Shown piece after piece: positions 26,386 to 34,850 of a stretch of DNA of 64,000 nucleotides. Under the pieces are notes generated by a model. It saw only the letters and a list, made by a program, of their open reading frames with translations, ran no database searches and was not told the DNA's origin. Numbering within the stretch: position 1 is the stretch's first letter; each line of letters opens with the position of its first letter. The stretch is from JBNGOQ01 sp050589645. Its GTDB lineage: Bacteria > Bacteroidota > Bacteroidia > Flavobacteriales > Flavobacteriaceae. Both the position numbers and the translations under genes were made by a program. Location of the stretch: assembly GCF_050589645.1 (NCBI RefSeq), contig NZ_JBNGOQ010000003.1, positions 897,977 through 961,976 of the forward strand. The letters run 5' to 3'.

Positions 26386-27324
26386 ATGATCAAGGTTTGT
26401 TCCTTTTTGCCCGCAGTTACCCAGATGATGTACGATATGGGACTACAGGACCATTTGCACGGGGTTACCTTTGAGTGTCCGTCTGTGGCATTGCGGGAGA
26501 AACCTCCTGTGGTCCGCTGTATTTTGGAGGGAAAAAATTACAGCAGCCGGGAAATCGATGCCCTGTTTTCGGCGAGTAAACACCAAGGAAAGCAGCTCTA
26601 TTATATAGATGAACCGCTTTTGGAAGTGATTGCACCCGATATTATTTTTACCCAGGACATTTGCGATGTTTGCCAGATCGATACGGCCTGTACCCTTGCT
26701 GCGGCCGCCAAGTTGGAAAAGCAACCGGAACTGATCTCCATAAGTCCGGAATCCTTGTCCGATGTCTTCAATACGGCCATAACCATTGCGGCGGCACTGG
26801 GGAAGGAGGAAAAGGCGTACATCTATTTGGAGGGACTTCAAAGAAGGATCGATGTCGTCATAGATGGCCTAAGGGCCCATAGGGTATTGCCCAAAAGGGT
26901 AATGCTTTTGGAATGGATAGACCCCTTATACAACTGTGGGCATTGGATACCCCATCAGATTGCCTATGCTGGGGGTGTTGATATGCTTTCCAATCCATCA
27001 GGGGACAGTATTGTTACTTCTTGGGAGAAGATGGTAAGGTATGATCCGGAGGTGCTGGTCATAGCCCCTTGTGGCTTTACTACGGAACGTACTAAGGAGG
27101 AAATGCATCTGCTTACAGCAAAAGTTGGCTGGGAAAATATAAAGGCAGTACGGGACCGACAAGTTTTTATGGCCGATTTTGAGCTGTTCACCCAGTCCTC
27201 GGCAGAGACCCTGACACGTGGCATTGAATTGCTCGCTGGGCTTTTCCATCCTGAAGTGATGTCGGTCCCAGGACCTTTGCGCAAAAAATATAAGCGCTTG
27301 GAACAAGCTAGCAGACTACACTAA
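26386..27324 (+). CDS. BtuF-like substrate-binding-fold protein without signal peptide
   Basis: A 312-residue protein of the periplasmic-binding-protein family PF01497: MIKVCSFLPAVTQMMYDMGL at the start, VIAPDIIFTQDICDVCQIDT, and PKRVMLLEWIDPLYNCGHWIP. It has no signal peptide or lipobox, so it should stay in the cytoplasm, unlike btuF across the riboswitch. It carries several cysteines, including DVCQIDTAC (C-x6-C spacing). It starts 28 bases after the receptor stop and is under the same B12 riboswitch. A corrinoid-handling role in the cytoplasm is inference. The start at 26386 was chosen because the longer frame from 26257 lies inside btuB. Confidence 0.88.
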   Translation: MIKVCSFLPAVTQMMYDMGLQDHLHGVTFECPSVALREKPPVVRCILEGKNYSSREIDALFSASKHQGKQLYYIDEPLLEVIAPDIIFTQDICDVCQIDTACTLAAAAKLEKQPELISISPESLSDVFNTAITIAAALGKEEKAYIYLEGLQRRIDVVIDGLRAHRVLPKRVMLLEWIDPLYNCGHWIPHQIAYAGGVDMLSNPSGDSIVTSWEKMVRYDPEVLVIAPCGFTTERTKEEMHLLTAKVGWENIKAVRDRQVFMADFELFTQSSAETLTRGIELLAGLFHPEVMSVPGPLRKKYKRLEQASRLH

Positions 27325-27330
27325 GCACTA

Positions 27331-27362
27331 AAAAAGACCCTGATATTTGTCAGGGCCTTTGT
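27331..27362. terminator. Bidirectional terminator
   Basis: The stem CCCTGA/TCAGGG (27338-27355) is flanked by an A run on the left and a T-rich stretch on the right. It can end both the rightward B12 operon and the leftward S41 protease gene. Confidence 0.75.
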
Positions 27363-27382
27363 ATATTACTTCATTTCCACTT

Positions 27383-28864
27383 TTACTGCTGCACCTCCAA
27401 CCGTATGTCCTTGTCCAAGAACATATTATCCTTAAGCGGGGAATACATTTTTGAGAATGTCATCATTTTGGCCGGTAGTTGCACCGTAAAATCCCTTTTG
27501 GTGGTCACTCCCGTAATTTCCTGGATGGCCCTGGCAAGTAAAGGCTCGTTTACATCACCCAGCACTCCCAGGTTGGCCAAGTCCTCCTCCAACGCGATAT
27601 CCGGGGTAAATCCTGAGGTATAATCAAAAAAGCCGGCCGAATTTTCATTCCTGCCCACCAAGGGCTGTATGGCCCAATCATTATCGGGATTGATGGCACC
27701 TTCCCTAGTATCCGAGTAGATAAAATTATTGGCCGAGTCGTCTACCATGGTAATGGAAAATTCATTTTTACCCCTAGTTGTCTCCCCGATGAGTACTACA
27801 TCAATATAGGGGTTCAGTCCGTTTATGACCAGTTCACTGGAGGAAGCGGACCCATTGGTTACCAGGATATAAACCTTGGAAAGGTTTAAGGTATTGATGG
27901 GTGTTCCTGCGCCTGTGGTGGCCGCAAAGAAATCTTCGAGTTGTTCGGAGCTCAATTGGGCTTGAATTTTATCGTTCCAACGCTGACGAATATACAGGTC
28001 ACTGGTATTGGTTCCATAGATCATACTGGACAGTAGGCGGGAGGTGTTCACCGACCCACCGGGGTTGTATCTAAAATCGAGGACCAAATCCGTAACTCCT
28101 GCGGTCTTCAGTGTTCCGAAAGCATCATTAAGATCTTCATCGAATTCGTTGGTAAAGCGATTGTACATCAAATACCCAATTTTATTTCCGTTGATTTCAA
28201 AGGAATCAGTGATAAAAACAGGGTTTTCCACTAAGCCTTCCTGTTTGGTAAGGCTTACTTCAATATTGTTGGCGGTAACGGTTCCGGCATCAATATCGGC
28301 CATATTCAGGATGTAGGTATCGTTATCCCCGAACAAAAGATCCGAGAAATTACTGGTGGTGAGCTGTTGCCCATCGACCCCGATAAAGATATCCCCCCGT
28401 GCTATGGGTTTGGAAGCGGCATCGGAATTGGGAATGATATATTGCACATATCCAAAGACATCCTCACTGTCCGCAAATTTTACCAGACCAAACTCCAGGC
28501 CATTGCTTTTGGAGACTCCGGCAAAGTTTTGTACCAGTACTCGATAATCCTCATTTAAAAAGCTAAACCGATCTTCCGAAAACAAAAGTTCATTGAAATA
28601 AAAGCTCTCGGGATTGGAAAACCCCTGTAGATATTCTGTGTATTCCGCATCGGTGGCAAATCGGTTATCGGCCAAATTGGGAACCTCCCCTTGCCAAAAG
28701 TACCATAGGTTCATGGCTTGCCACATAAAGTTTTGTACGGTTACATCTACGCTGGTCGGATTGGGTGGTTCGGTGGGATTCTCAATACCATCATCGCTGC
28801 TACAGGCGGTCAAAATAGTGGCCATGCCCAAAAACAGCAAAAAATACTTTTTAAGCTCTTTCAT
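27383..28864 (-). CDS. S41-family C-terminal processing peptidase, lipoprotein
   Basis: A 493-residue protein with a lipoprotein signal (MKELKKYFLLFLGMATILTAC). A PDZ-like segment (about 140-210, with ARGDIFIGVDGQQLT) precedes the peptidase domain (about 220-440), which contains VTDLVLDFRYNPGGSVNTS and the nucleophile region LVTNGSASSSELVINGL (Ser at about 330). The Ser-Lys dyad is likely completed by Lys in ETTRGKNEFS. It is anchored in the envelope and exposed to the periplasm or surface. The substrate is unknown. Confidence 0.92.
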   Translation of the reverse strand: MKELKKYFLLFLGMATILTACSSDDGIENPTEPPNPTSVDVTVQNFMWQAMNLWYFWQGEVPNLADNRFATDAEYTEYLQGFSNPESFYFNELLFSEDRFSFLNEDYRVLVQNFAGVSKSNGLEFGLVKFADSEDVFGYVQYIIPNSDAASKPIARGDIFIGVDGQQLTTSNFSDLLFGDNDTYILNMADIDAGTVTANNIEVSLTKQEGLVENPVFITDSFEINGNKIGYLMYNRFTNEFDEDLNDAFGTLKTAGVTDLVLDFRYNPGGSVNTSRLLSSMIYGTNTSDLYIRQRWNDKIQAQLSSEQLEDFFAATTGAGTPINTLNLSKVYILVTNGSASSSELVINGLNPYIDVVLIGETTRGKNEFSITMVDDSANNFIYSDTREGAINPDNDWAIQPLVGRNENSAGFFDYTSGFTPDIALEEDLANLGVLGDVNEPLLARAIQEITGVTTKRDFTVQLPAKMMTFSKMYSPLKDNMFLDKDIRLEVQQ

Positions 28865-29193
28865 TTCGTTTTTTTTTTAAAACCTGATAGAAAACAGCTC
28901 AATTGCTTTACGCAATGCACAGGGGCTGGATCCTAGCACATTTCATAGTCGTTTTAAGTTTTAACTTTGTACTCGATAAGCATTAACAATTATCATTCCA
29001 GAAATGGGATAATTGCTGGGGCAATTCCTTATTTTCCTTTACTTAATGTACGTAAACCTGTTTAAATTTAGTTTACAATGGCCTAAAATACTTACAATCA
29101 AAGGAAAAAAAAATTTTTTGTAACAAAAATCGTTATACGTCGTCTTCCTTTTGTAAAACACCTATAATGGTTTACACAGCAACCGAACCTATA
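28865..29193. other. Divergent intergenic region (S41 protease / ECF sigma operon)
   Basis: No gene seen. It holds two overlapping inverted repeats: AATTATC/GATAATT (28988-29014) and AATTGC/GCAATT (29011-29026), which share bases and so are mutually exclusive as hairpins. A/T-rich sequence and an ECF-type promoter (29119-29144) follow. A start at 29167, nine codons upstream of the chosen sigma start, is also open. Confidence 0.6.
29119..29144 (+). promoter_or_regulatory. ECF-type promoter (TGTAAC-N16-CGTC)
   Basis: TGTAAC at 29119-29124, exactly 16 bases, then CGTC at 29141-29144. This is the common -35/-10 layout of ECF sigma promoters and precedes an ECF sigma gene, suggesting autoregulation. 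Confidence 0.65.
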
Positions 29194-29703
29194 ATGAATC
29201 AGACGGAGTTTTTAAGTGTGGTAATGCCCTTTAAGGATAAACTGTACAGGCTGGCAAAGCGTTTGCTGGTCTCCACAGAGGAAGCTGAAGATGCCACACA
29301 GGAAATTTTGTTGAAACTCTGGTCCAAAAGTAAGGCGATAGAAAGTTATAACAATGTAGAAGCCTTTGCCATGACCATGACCAAGAACTTTTGTCTGGAC
29401 CGACTAAAGTCGAAACAGGCGGGAAACTTAAAATTGGTGCATAGCAATTATGCGGACGGACAAACCTCCCTACAGAAGGAGGTGGAGGCAAAAGATAGTG
29501 TGGATTGGGTACAAAAGATCATGGAAGATCTTCCCGAGCAACAAAAATTGGTATTGCAATTGCGGGATGTGGAGGAATACGATTTTGACGAGATAGCCGA
29601 TCTATTGGATATGAAACCCACCGCAGTGCGTGTGGCCTTGTCCAGGGCAAGAAAAACGGTAAGAGAAAAATTATTGCAAAAACATAGTTATGGAATTGGA
29701 TAA
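29194..29703 (+). CDS. ECF-type RNA polymerase sigma factor
   Basis: A 169-residue minimal ECF factor: region 2 (about 10-75: MPFKDKLYRLAKRLLVSTEEAEDATQEILLKLWSK, then MTKNFCLDRLKSK) and region 4 (about 105-160: LPEQQKLVLQLRDVEEYDFD, then EIADLLDMKPTAVRVALSRARKTVRE). The ATG at 29194 is preferred to the one at 29167 because MNQTEFLSVV gives the normal family N-terminus. Its stop overlaps the ATG of the next gene by 14 bases, so the two are coupled. An ECF-type promoter upstream suggests it transcribes its own operon, including three DUF4252 genes. Confidence 0.93.
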   Translation: MNQTEFLSVVMPFKDKLYRLAKRLLVSTEEAEDATQEILLKLWSKSKAIESYNNVEAFAMTMTKNFCLDRLKSKQAGNLKLVHSNYADGQTSLQKEVEAKDSVDWVQKIMEDLPEQQKLVLQLRDVEEYDFDEIADLLDMKPTAVRVALSRARKTVREKLLQKHSYGIG

Positions 29704-30109
29704 CATAGAAAAATTATTGGAGAAGTATTTTGAAGCCACCACCACGGTAGCCGAGGAAGAAACCTTACGGGCCTATTTTTCCCAAGAAAGTGTAGCAACA
29801 CATCTTAAGCAGTACAGTCCGTTGTTTCAGTATTTTTCCAAAGCCAAAGAAGAGCGGTATACCAAGCAGGTTCCACTAAAACCTAGAAAAAACTACTACA
29901 AGTGGCTTTCCATTGCAGCAGTCGCCGTTTTATCAGCTGGCATCTATTATGGTAAAACTATCCATGATAGAAACGAGGCAACATACGCTTATAACGAAAC
30001 TAAGAAAGCGTTGAGCCTTCTGGCCGAAAATTTCGGGAAAGGAACCGAAAAAATGGCCTACTTGAACGAGTTTGAAGAAACAAAACAAAAAATTTACAAC
30101 GAAAATTAA
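29690..30109 (+). CDS. Putative anti-sigma-like membrane protein
   Basis: A 139-residue protein. The cytoplasmic N-terminus (MELDNIEKLLEKYFEATTTV, then AEEETLRAYF) resembles the short anti-sigma-like proteins that follow ECF sigma genes in Bacteroidetes. One transmembrane helix at about 72-88 (WLSIAAVAVLSAGIYYG) and a periplasmic helical tail (about 90-139) follow. It starts 14 bases inside the sigma gene. The role as a sigma antagonist is inferred from order and topology; there is no recognisable zinc anti-sigma motif. Confidence 0.8.
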   Translation: MELDNIEKLLEKYFEATTTVAEEETLRAYFSQESVATHLKQYSPLFQYFSKAKEERYTKQVPLKPRKNYYKWLSIAAVAVLSAGIYYGKTIHDRNEATYAYNETKKALSLLAENFGKGTEKMAYLNEFEETKQKIYNEN

Positions 30110-30113
30110 AACG

Positions 30114-30665
30114 ATGAATAAGATGAAAACATACATTGTACTATTGATGCTTGCGGCCTTACCCCTTAGCGGTTTCTCGCAATCGCTTTTCGACAAGTAC
30201 GAGGACCTGGATGAAGTAACCTCCGTAGTGGTGAATAAGAGCATGTTCAACCTATTGAGCAAGATAGAGGTAGAAGTGGATGATCAGGAAGCCCAAGACT
30301 TTATGGACATTGCCAAAAGTGTAAGCAGTCTAAAGGTCTTTACCACGGAGGATAAGGGCATTTCGGCAGATATGAAGGCCTCCGTAAGCAAGTACCTTAA
30401 AACGGCATCTTTGGAAGAATTGATGCGGATCAAGGATAAGGATGCCAATGTGAAGTTCTACATTAAAACCGGTAAGGATGCCGATCATGTCAGTGAACTA
30501 TTGATGTTCGTCACCGGAATAAAGGATGTAGAGGCCAATGGGAGAAAATTTGAAACCGTGCTTCTTTCACTTACGGGTGATATTGACCTGAACAAGATCA
30601 ATTCCCTTACGAAAAAGATGAACCTTCCCGAAGAATTGAACAAGGCCGGTAAAAAGAACAAATAA
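30114..30665 (+). CDS. DUF4252 protein, copy 1
   Basis: A 183-residue exported protein. Signal peptide about 4-22 (MKTYIVLLMLAALPLSGFSQ), then the DUF4252 body: SLFDKYEDLDEVTSVVVNKSM and the pattern KSVSSLKVFTTEDKGISADMKASV. The biochemical role of DUF4252 is unknown. It begins five bases after the anti-sigma-like gene and is the first of three tandem relatives. Copies 1 and 2 share the motif SQSLFDKYED and the length. Confidence 0.88.
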   Translation: MNKMKTYIVLLMLAALPLSGFSQSLFDKYEDLDEVTSVVVNKSMFNLLSKIEVEVDDQEAQDFMDIAKSVSSLKVFTTEDKGISADMKASVSKYLKTASLEELMRIKDKDANVKFYIKTGKDADHVSELLMFVTGIKDVEANGRKFETVLLSLTGDIDLNKINSLTKKMNLPEELNKAGKKNK

Positions 30666-30687
30666 TCAAATTATAACATCATCAATC

Positions 30688-31239
30688 ATGAAAAAAACAA
30701 TCATAACACTATTGGCACTGGCCCTAATGCCCCTCGCAGGGTTCTCACAGTCGCTATTCGACAAATACGAGGACATGGAACATGTGGCTTCGGTAATCAT
30801 CAACAAGCGTATGATGGAATTGATAACTACCATAGGCGAGGATGCCGATGACCACGAAGCAAGGGAGTTGGCGCAATTGGTTAGCGAACTCGATAAGATA
30901 AGGGTGTTCATTACCGAGGACAAAGGAGTCAGCGGCCAAATGAAGACTTCGGTGGACCAATATCTAAATTCCTCCTCCATGGAAGAGCTTATGCGGGTCA
31001 AGGACGAGGACACCCATGTAAACTTCTATATCAAAAATGGCAAGGACGATACCCATGTAAAGGAACTATTGATGTTCGTTAGCGGCATGGATAAAATGAA
31101 GATGGACCATAACGGCAGGGAGTTCGAAACCGTACTGGTCTCCATAACGGGCGATATTGACCTTACCAAGATAGGTAAGCTTACGGATAAGATGAACTTG
31201 CACCGCGACCTCAAGAAAGCGGGCAAAAAGCATGAATAA
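30688..31239 (+). CDS. DUF4252 protein, copy 2
   Basis: A 183-residue paralogue of the preceding gene, with its own signal peptide (MKKTIITLLALALMPLAGFSQ), the same SLFDKYEDMEHVASVIINKRM segment, the KIRVFITEDKGVSGQMKTSV motif and a C-terminal DLTKIGKLTDKMNL that parallels DLNKINSLTKKMNL of copy 1. The pair looks like a recent duplication, 22 bases apart. Both are predicted periplasmic, not lipoproteins. Confidence 0.88.
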   Translation: MKKTIITLLALALMPLAGFSQSLFDKYEDMEHVASVIINKRMMELITTIGEDADDHEARELAQLVSELDKIRVFITEDKGVSGQMKTSVDQYLNSSSMEELMRVKDEDTHVNFYIKNGKDDTHVKELLMFVSGMDKMKMDHNGREFETVLVSITGDIDLTKIGKLTDKMNLHRDLKKAGKKHE

Positions 31240-31264
31240 CGAGAAACGTTATAAACAAAGACAG

Positions 31265-31810
31265 ATGAAAAAATTGTTAAGCAAAATTGCAATAGTGTTG
31301 GTAGCCGGGGTCGCTTTGATGGCCTGCTCCTCCACACAAAGCTTGCAGGAATACTATGTGGACAGCGCGGAGAATCCAAACTTTATATCCCTGGATGTCC
31401 CCACCAGTATCCTGAATTTAGAAAAGGCAGACCTGACCGAAGGTCAACGCAAAGCACTGAGTTCCCTTCGGAAAATGAACCTTTTGGCCTTTAAAAAAAC
31501 AGCCCAGAATGCTGCGGAGTACAAGGTGGAAAAGGCCAAGGTAAACGCCATACTGAAAAACGATGAGTTTGTAGAGCTCATGAAACTGAACTCCAGTTAT
31601 GGAAAAGGCGTGATCAAGTATCTGGGCGATGAGGATGCTATAGACGAAGTGATTATATACGGCAGTAGCAATGACAAGGGCTTTGCCCTGGTCCGCGTAC
31701 TGGGCGATGATATGAACCCTGCACACTTGGTACAACTCATCCAGGCCCTTCAACAATCGGATTATAATGGGGAAGGATTGGGAGAAATCGGAAAGTTCCT
31801 TAAAGGCTAA
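31265..31810 (+). CDS. DUF4252 lipoprotein, copy 3
   Basis: A 181-residue, more distant DUF4252 relative with a lipoprotein signal (MKKLLSKIAIVLVAGVALMAC, lipobox LMAC). The body has KINLLAFKKTAQNAAEYKVEKAKVN-like helices and a VIIYGSSNDKGFALVRVLG strand pair. It differs from copies 1 and 2 in being anchored. The ATG at 31265 was chosen because the longer frame from 31232 overlaps copy 2. A terminator follows, so this is the last gene of the sigma operon. Confidence 0.85.
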   Translation: MKKLLSKIAIVLVAGVALMACSSTQSLQEYYVDSAENPNFISLDVPTSILNLEKADLTEGQRKALSSLRKMNLLAFKKTAQNAAEYKVEKAKVNAILKNDEFVELMKLNSSYGKGVIKYLGDEDAIDEVIIYGSSNDKGFALVRVLGDDMNPAHLVQLIQALQQSDYNGEGLGEIGKFLKG

Positions 31811-31834
31811 GTAGTGTTCCTCCCTAACAATAGC

Positions 31835-31868
31835 AGCCCGTTTTAGAGCAATCTAAAACGGGCTTTTT
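31835..31868 (+). terminator. Rho-independent terminator of the sigma/DUF4252 operon
   Basis: A 13-base stem AGCCCGTTTTAGA/TCTAAAACGGGCT (31835-31864, loop GCAA) followed by T's. It closes the five-gene operon. Confidence 0.9.
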
Positions 31869-31960
31869 GTTGCCCGTAGGCAACAGTGGATGCCGAGGGT
31901 TCTTTTTTTAAAGGCGAATCCTTATCTTGTTTCGCAAATTAACACTGACACTACACAACT

Positions 31961-32776
31961 ATGGAAAAAGCACAAGAATGGTTCAACTACGGCATTGAAC
32001 TGGCCAAGGAATTCGGGCCAAAATTAATCACGGCAATTCTCATCTACATCATTGGTTCCTGGATAATCAAAAGAATTACCGGGGCCACTAGAAAAGTAAT
32101 GTCCAAAAGCAAATACGAAGAGTCCTTGCAACGATTTCTATTAAATCTGATTTCATGGGCCTTGAAGGTATTTCTAATTATTGTTGTCATTTCAAGACTG
32201 GGGGTAGACGTAACCACCTTTGCTGCCGTGATAGCGGCTGCTGGATTGGCCATTGGCTTCGCCTTACAAGGTTCACTTTCCAACTTTGCGGGAGGGGTAC
32301 TGCTCATGATTTTTAGGCCCTATAAAATTGGGGATCTGATCGAGGCGCAAGGTGTTTTGGGTGCGGTAAAGGAAATAGAGATTTTCACCACAAAATTGAT
32401 CACCCCGGAAAACAAACTGGCCATTGTACCCAACGGCGCCATGGCCAATGGCAATATCATCAACTATACCGCGGAGGGAACAATGCGCGTAGACACCACC
32501 ATAGGCATTGGTTATGGGGAGGATATCAAAAATGCGAAGGAGGTGCTCTTAGCGGTATTGACCTCCAACCCCAAGGTATTGCAGGACCCACCTCCTTCCG
32601 TTAACGTATCCGAATTGGCAGACAGTTCCGTAAATTTTGCTGTACGTCCCTTTTGTAGGCCTGAGGACTATTGGGATGTGTATTTTGGCACCTTGGAAAA
32701 TTGCAAGTTGGCACTGGATAAGGCCGGTATTGAAATACCGTTCCCACATCAGGTAGAGATACAGAAGCAAGGGTAG
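31961..32776 (+). CDS. Small mechanosensitive channel (MscS family)
   Basis: A 271-residue inner-membrane channel that opens under membrane tension. Three transmembrane helices (about 19-38, 63-83 and 88-117) precede the pore-lining TM3 AAAGLAIGFALQGSLSNFAGGVLLMIFRP, which has the Gly/Ala-rich pattern of MscS. The beta domain (PYKIGDLIEAQGVLGAVKEI) and the C-terminal alpha/beta domain follow. The size matches the minimal E. coli MscS (286). Monocistronic. Confidence 0.95.
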   Translation: MEKAQEWFNYGIELAKEFGPKLITAILIYIIGSWIIKRITGATRKVMSKSKYEESLQRFLLNLISWALKVFLIIVVISRLGVDVTTFAAVIAAAGLAIGFALQGSLSNFAGGVLLMIFRPYKIGDLIEAQGVLGAVKEIEIFTTKLITPENKLAIVPNGAMANGNIINYTAEGTMRVDTTIGIGYGEDIKNAKEVLLAVLTSNPKVLQDPPPSVNVSELADSSVNFAVRPFCRPEDYWDVYFGTLENCKLALDKAGIEIPFPHQVEIQKQG

Positions 32777-32828
32777 GGGATATTATTATGGGACTAGCTA
32801 AGATCTCTGTTCCCCTAGAAACACGGAA

Positions 32829-34175
32829 TTACACGCCGGTATAGTTATGAGGGCTAATTCCTTTTAGTTCTTTTTTGACCGCATCGGAAACTTGTAAGGT
32901 GTCTATGAAATCAGAAAGGGTTTTGCGTGTAATTTTTTCATTGGTACGGGTCAATCCTTTTAAGGCCTCATACGGATCGGGGTAGGCTTCGCGTCTCAGA
33001 ATCGTCTGAATAGCCTCTGCCACAACGGCCCAATTGTTTTCGAGGTCTTCGGCAAACTTCTCCGCGTTCAACACCAATTTGTTCAGTCCTTTTACGGTAG
33101 ACTGAAAAGCAATAAGGGTATGGGCCAGGGGGACACCTATATTTCTGAGCACGGTGCTATCCGTGAGATCCCGCTGAAGACGGGAAACGGGCAGTTTTGC
33201 CGATAGATGTTCAAAAATGGCATTGGCCATGCCCAGATTCCCTTCCGAATTTTCAAAGTCGATCGGATTCACCTTATGCGGCATGGCGGAAGACCCTACC
33301 TCGCCCTTTTTTATTTTTTGCTTAAAGTAGTCCATGGATACATAAGTCCATACGTCCCTGTCCAGATCAAGCAGAATGGTATTGATTCTTTTTAAGGTAT
33401 CGAAGAGCGCTGCCATATGATCGTAATGCTCTATCTGTGTGGTAGGGAAGGAATGGTAGAGTCCCAATTTTTCCTGTACAAATTGTTCCCCGAACACTCT
33501 CCAATCCACATCTGGATAAGCTACTTGATGTGCGTTGTAGTTGCCGGTTGCCCCACCAAATTTAGAGGCGCTGGGAATATCGTTCAACAAATTGAACTGT
33601 TCTTTTAAGCGTACCACAAAAACATCGATTTCCTTTCCCAGACGGGTAGGGGAGGCCGGTTGCCCGTGCGTTCTGGCCAACATGGGAACGGAAGCCCACT
33701 CCAATGCCAGTTCCTGCAATCTGTGGAGCACCTCCAAATATTGCGGCACGTATACCTCGTTCATGGCTTCTTTAAGAGAGAGCGGAATAGCGGTATTATT
33801 GATGTCCTGAGAGGTAAGGCCAAAATGGATAAATTCCTTGAAGGAGTCCAATTTTAGGCCATCGAATTTTTTCTTAATAAAATATTCTACCGCTTTAACG
33901 TCATGGTTGGTGATCTTTTCTATATCCTTAATGGCCTGCGCGTCTTCCGAACCGAAGTTCAGGTAGATGTTTCTTAAGTCCTTGAAGAGTTTGGTGTCAA
34001 AAGCCGCGAGCTGAGGCAAGGGAATTTCGCATAGTGCGATAAAATATTCAATCTCTACCCGTACCCTGTATTTGATAAGGGCCTCTTCGGAAAAAAATGG
34101 CGCCAAGGAAGTGGTCTTACTTCTATAACGTCCGTCAATGGGGGATACGGCACTTAATTCGTTCAATAACATCAC
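32829..34175 (-). CDS. purB: Adenylosuccinate lyase
   Basis: A 448-residue enzyme of the fumarase/aspartase superfamily that splits SAICAR and adenylosuccinate in purine synthesis. The start MMLLNELSAVSPIDGRYRSK is diagnostic, and the superfamily signature GSSAMPHKVNPIDFENSEGN is near residue 290. The first codons read ATG ATG, so the true start may be one codon later. A related-genome companion gene (see the 34254 entry) lies upstream in the same direction. Confidence 0.97.
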   Translation of the reverse strand: MMLLNELSAVSPIDGRYRSKTTSLAPFFSEEALIKYRVRVEIEYFIALCEIPLPQLAAFDTKLFKDLRNIYLNFGSEDAQAIKDIEKITNHDVKAVEYFIKKKFDGLKLDSFKEFIHFGLTSQDINNTAIPLSLKEAMNEVYVPQYLEVLHRLQELALEWASVPMLARTHGQPASPTRLGKEIDVFVVRLKEQFNLLNDIPSASKFGGATGNYNAHQVAYPDVDWRVFGEQFVQEKLGLYHSFPTTQIEHYDHMAALFDTLKRINTILLDLDRDVWTYVSMDYFKQKIKKGEVGSSAMPHKVNPIDFENSEGNLGMANAIFEHLSAKLPVSRLQRDLTDSTVLRNIGVPLAHTLIAFQSTVKGLNKLVLNAEKFAEDLENNWAVVAEAIQTILRREAYPDPYEALKGLTRTNEKITRKTLSDFIDTLQVSDAVKKELKGISPHNYTGV

Positions 34176-34253
34176 CTAAGCTTTACTTTATGGAAAGGGC
34201 CAAAGATAGCTATAAGTTAAGGAGTTTAAAAGGTTTGGAAAGCATATGTTCCT

Positions 34254-34817
34254 TTAATTGTTGAGTTTTGCCAGGGTATACCTGGCGCGCGCTTTGTAAG
34301 CTGCACTAGATGTGGCATAATGCCGTTCCAGTACCAGCCGTAGTTCTGGATGTATCCATTTAAATTTTTTGCCGAGCAGATATAGGGAAGTCATGGAATA
34401 GGCTTTTGCAGCCACTTTGTAGTCCCCGATAAGCCAATCAAAGCATGCCGTGGAAATGGCTTCCAGATGATGCTCTTCGAGTACCTTCCGGACCTCGTTT
34501 GGTTTTTTTGAAAAATAGGCCAAAATGAGACATTCGCATATTTTGGCCATGGGTCGGACTGCGGAATCCAAATGCAGGGAGCCTATGCCTGCGGTAAATT
34601 TGTCCAAGAGGGGAAAAATCAGGGACAGATCTTGTTTGACCGTAAATTCCATGACCCAAGCAGCCTTGACGGAAAGGGGATTATCTGCCTCCATTACAAT
34701 TTCGATCAGAGGCAGGAGCAGCTTTGGCTCGTTGCGTACCAAGTTGGCCATTTCCATCCTTTTTTGACGAGAGGAGTTCACATAATCCAGGGCATCGTAT
34801 AGTTCTGTTTTGGTCAC
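34254..34817 (-). CDS. HEAT-repeat-like protein of unknown function beside purB
   Basis: A 187-residue, mostly helical soluble protein with three helix pairs that look like HEAT/ARM-type repeats (LPLIEIVMEADNPLSVKAAWVMEF, IFPLLDKFTAGIGSLHLDSAVRPMAK and WLIGDYKVAAKAYSMTSLYLLG). It has no signal peptide and no catalytic motif. It lies 78 bases upstream of purB in the same direction, an order often seen in Flavobacteriaceae. Such proteins are sometimes misnamed adenylosuccinate lyase; nothing here supports that. Confidence 0.8.
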   Translation of the reverse strand: MTKTELYDALDYVNSSRQKRMEMANLVRNEPKLLLPLIEIVMEADNPLSVKAAWVMEFTVKQDLSLIFPLLDKFTAGIGSLHLDSAVRPMAKICECLILAYFSKKPNEVRKVLEEHHLEAISTACFDWLIGDYKVAAKAYSMTSLYLLGKKFKWIHPELRLVLERHYATSSAAYKARARYTLAKLNN

Positions 34818-34850
34818 AAAAGTGTATTTTTAGCCAATAAAGTTAGCAGC

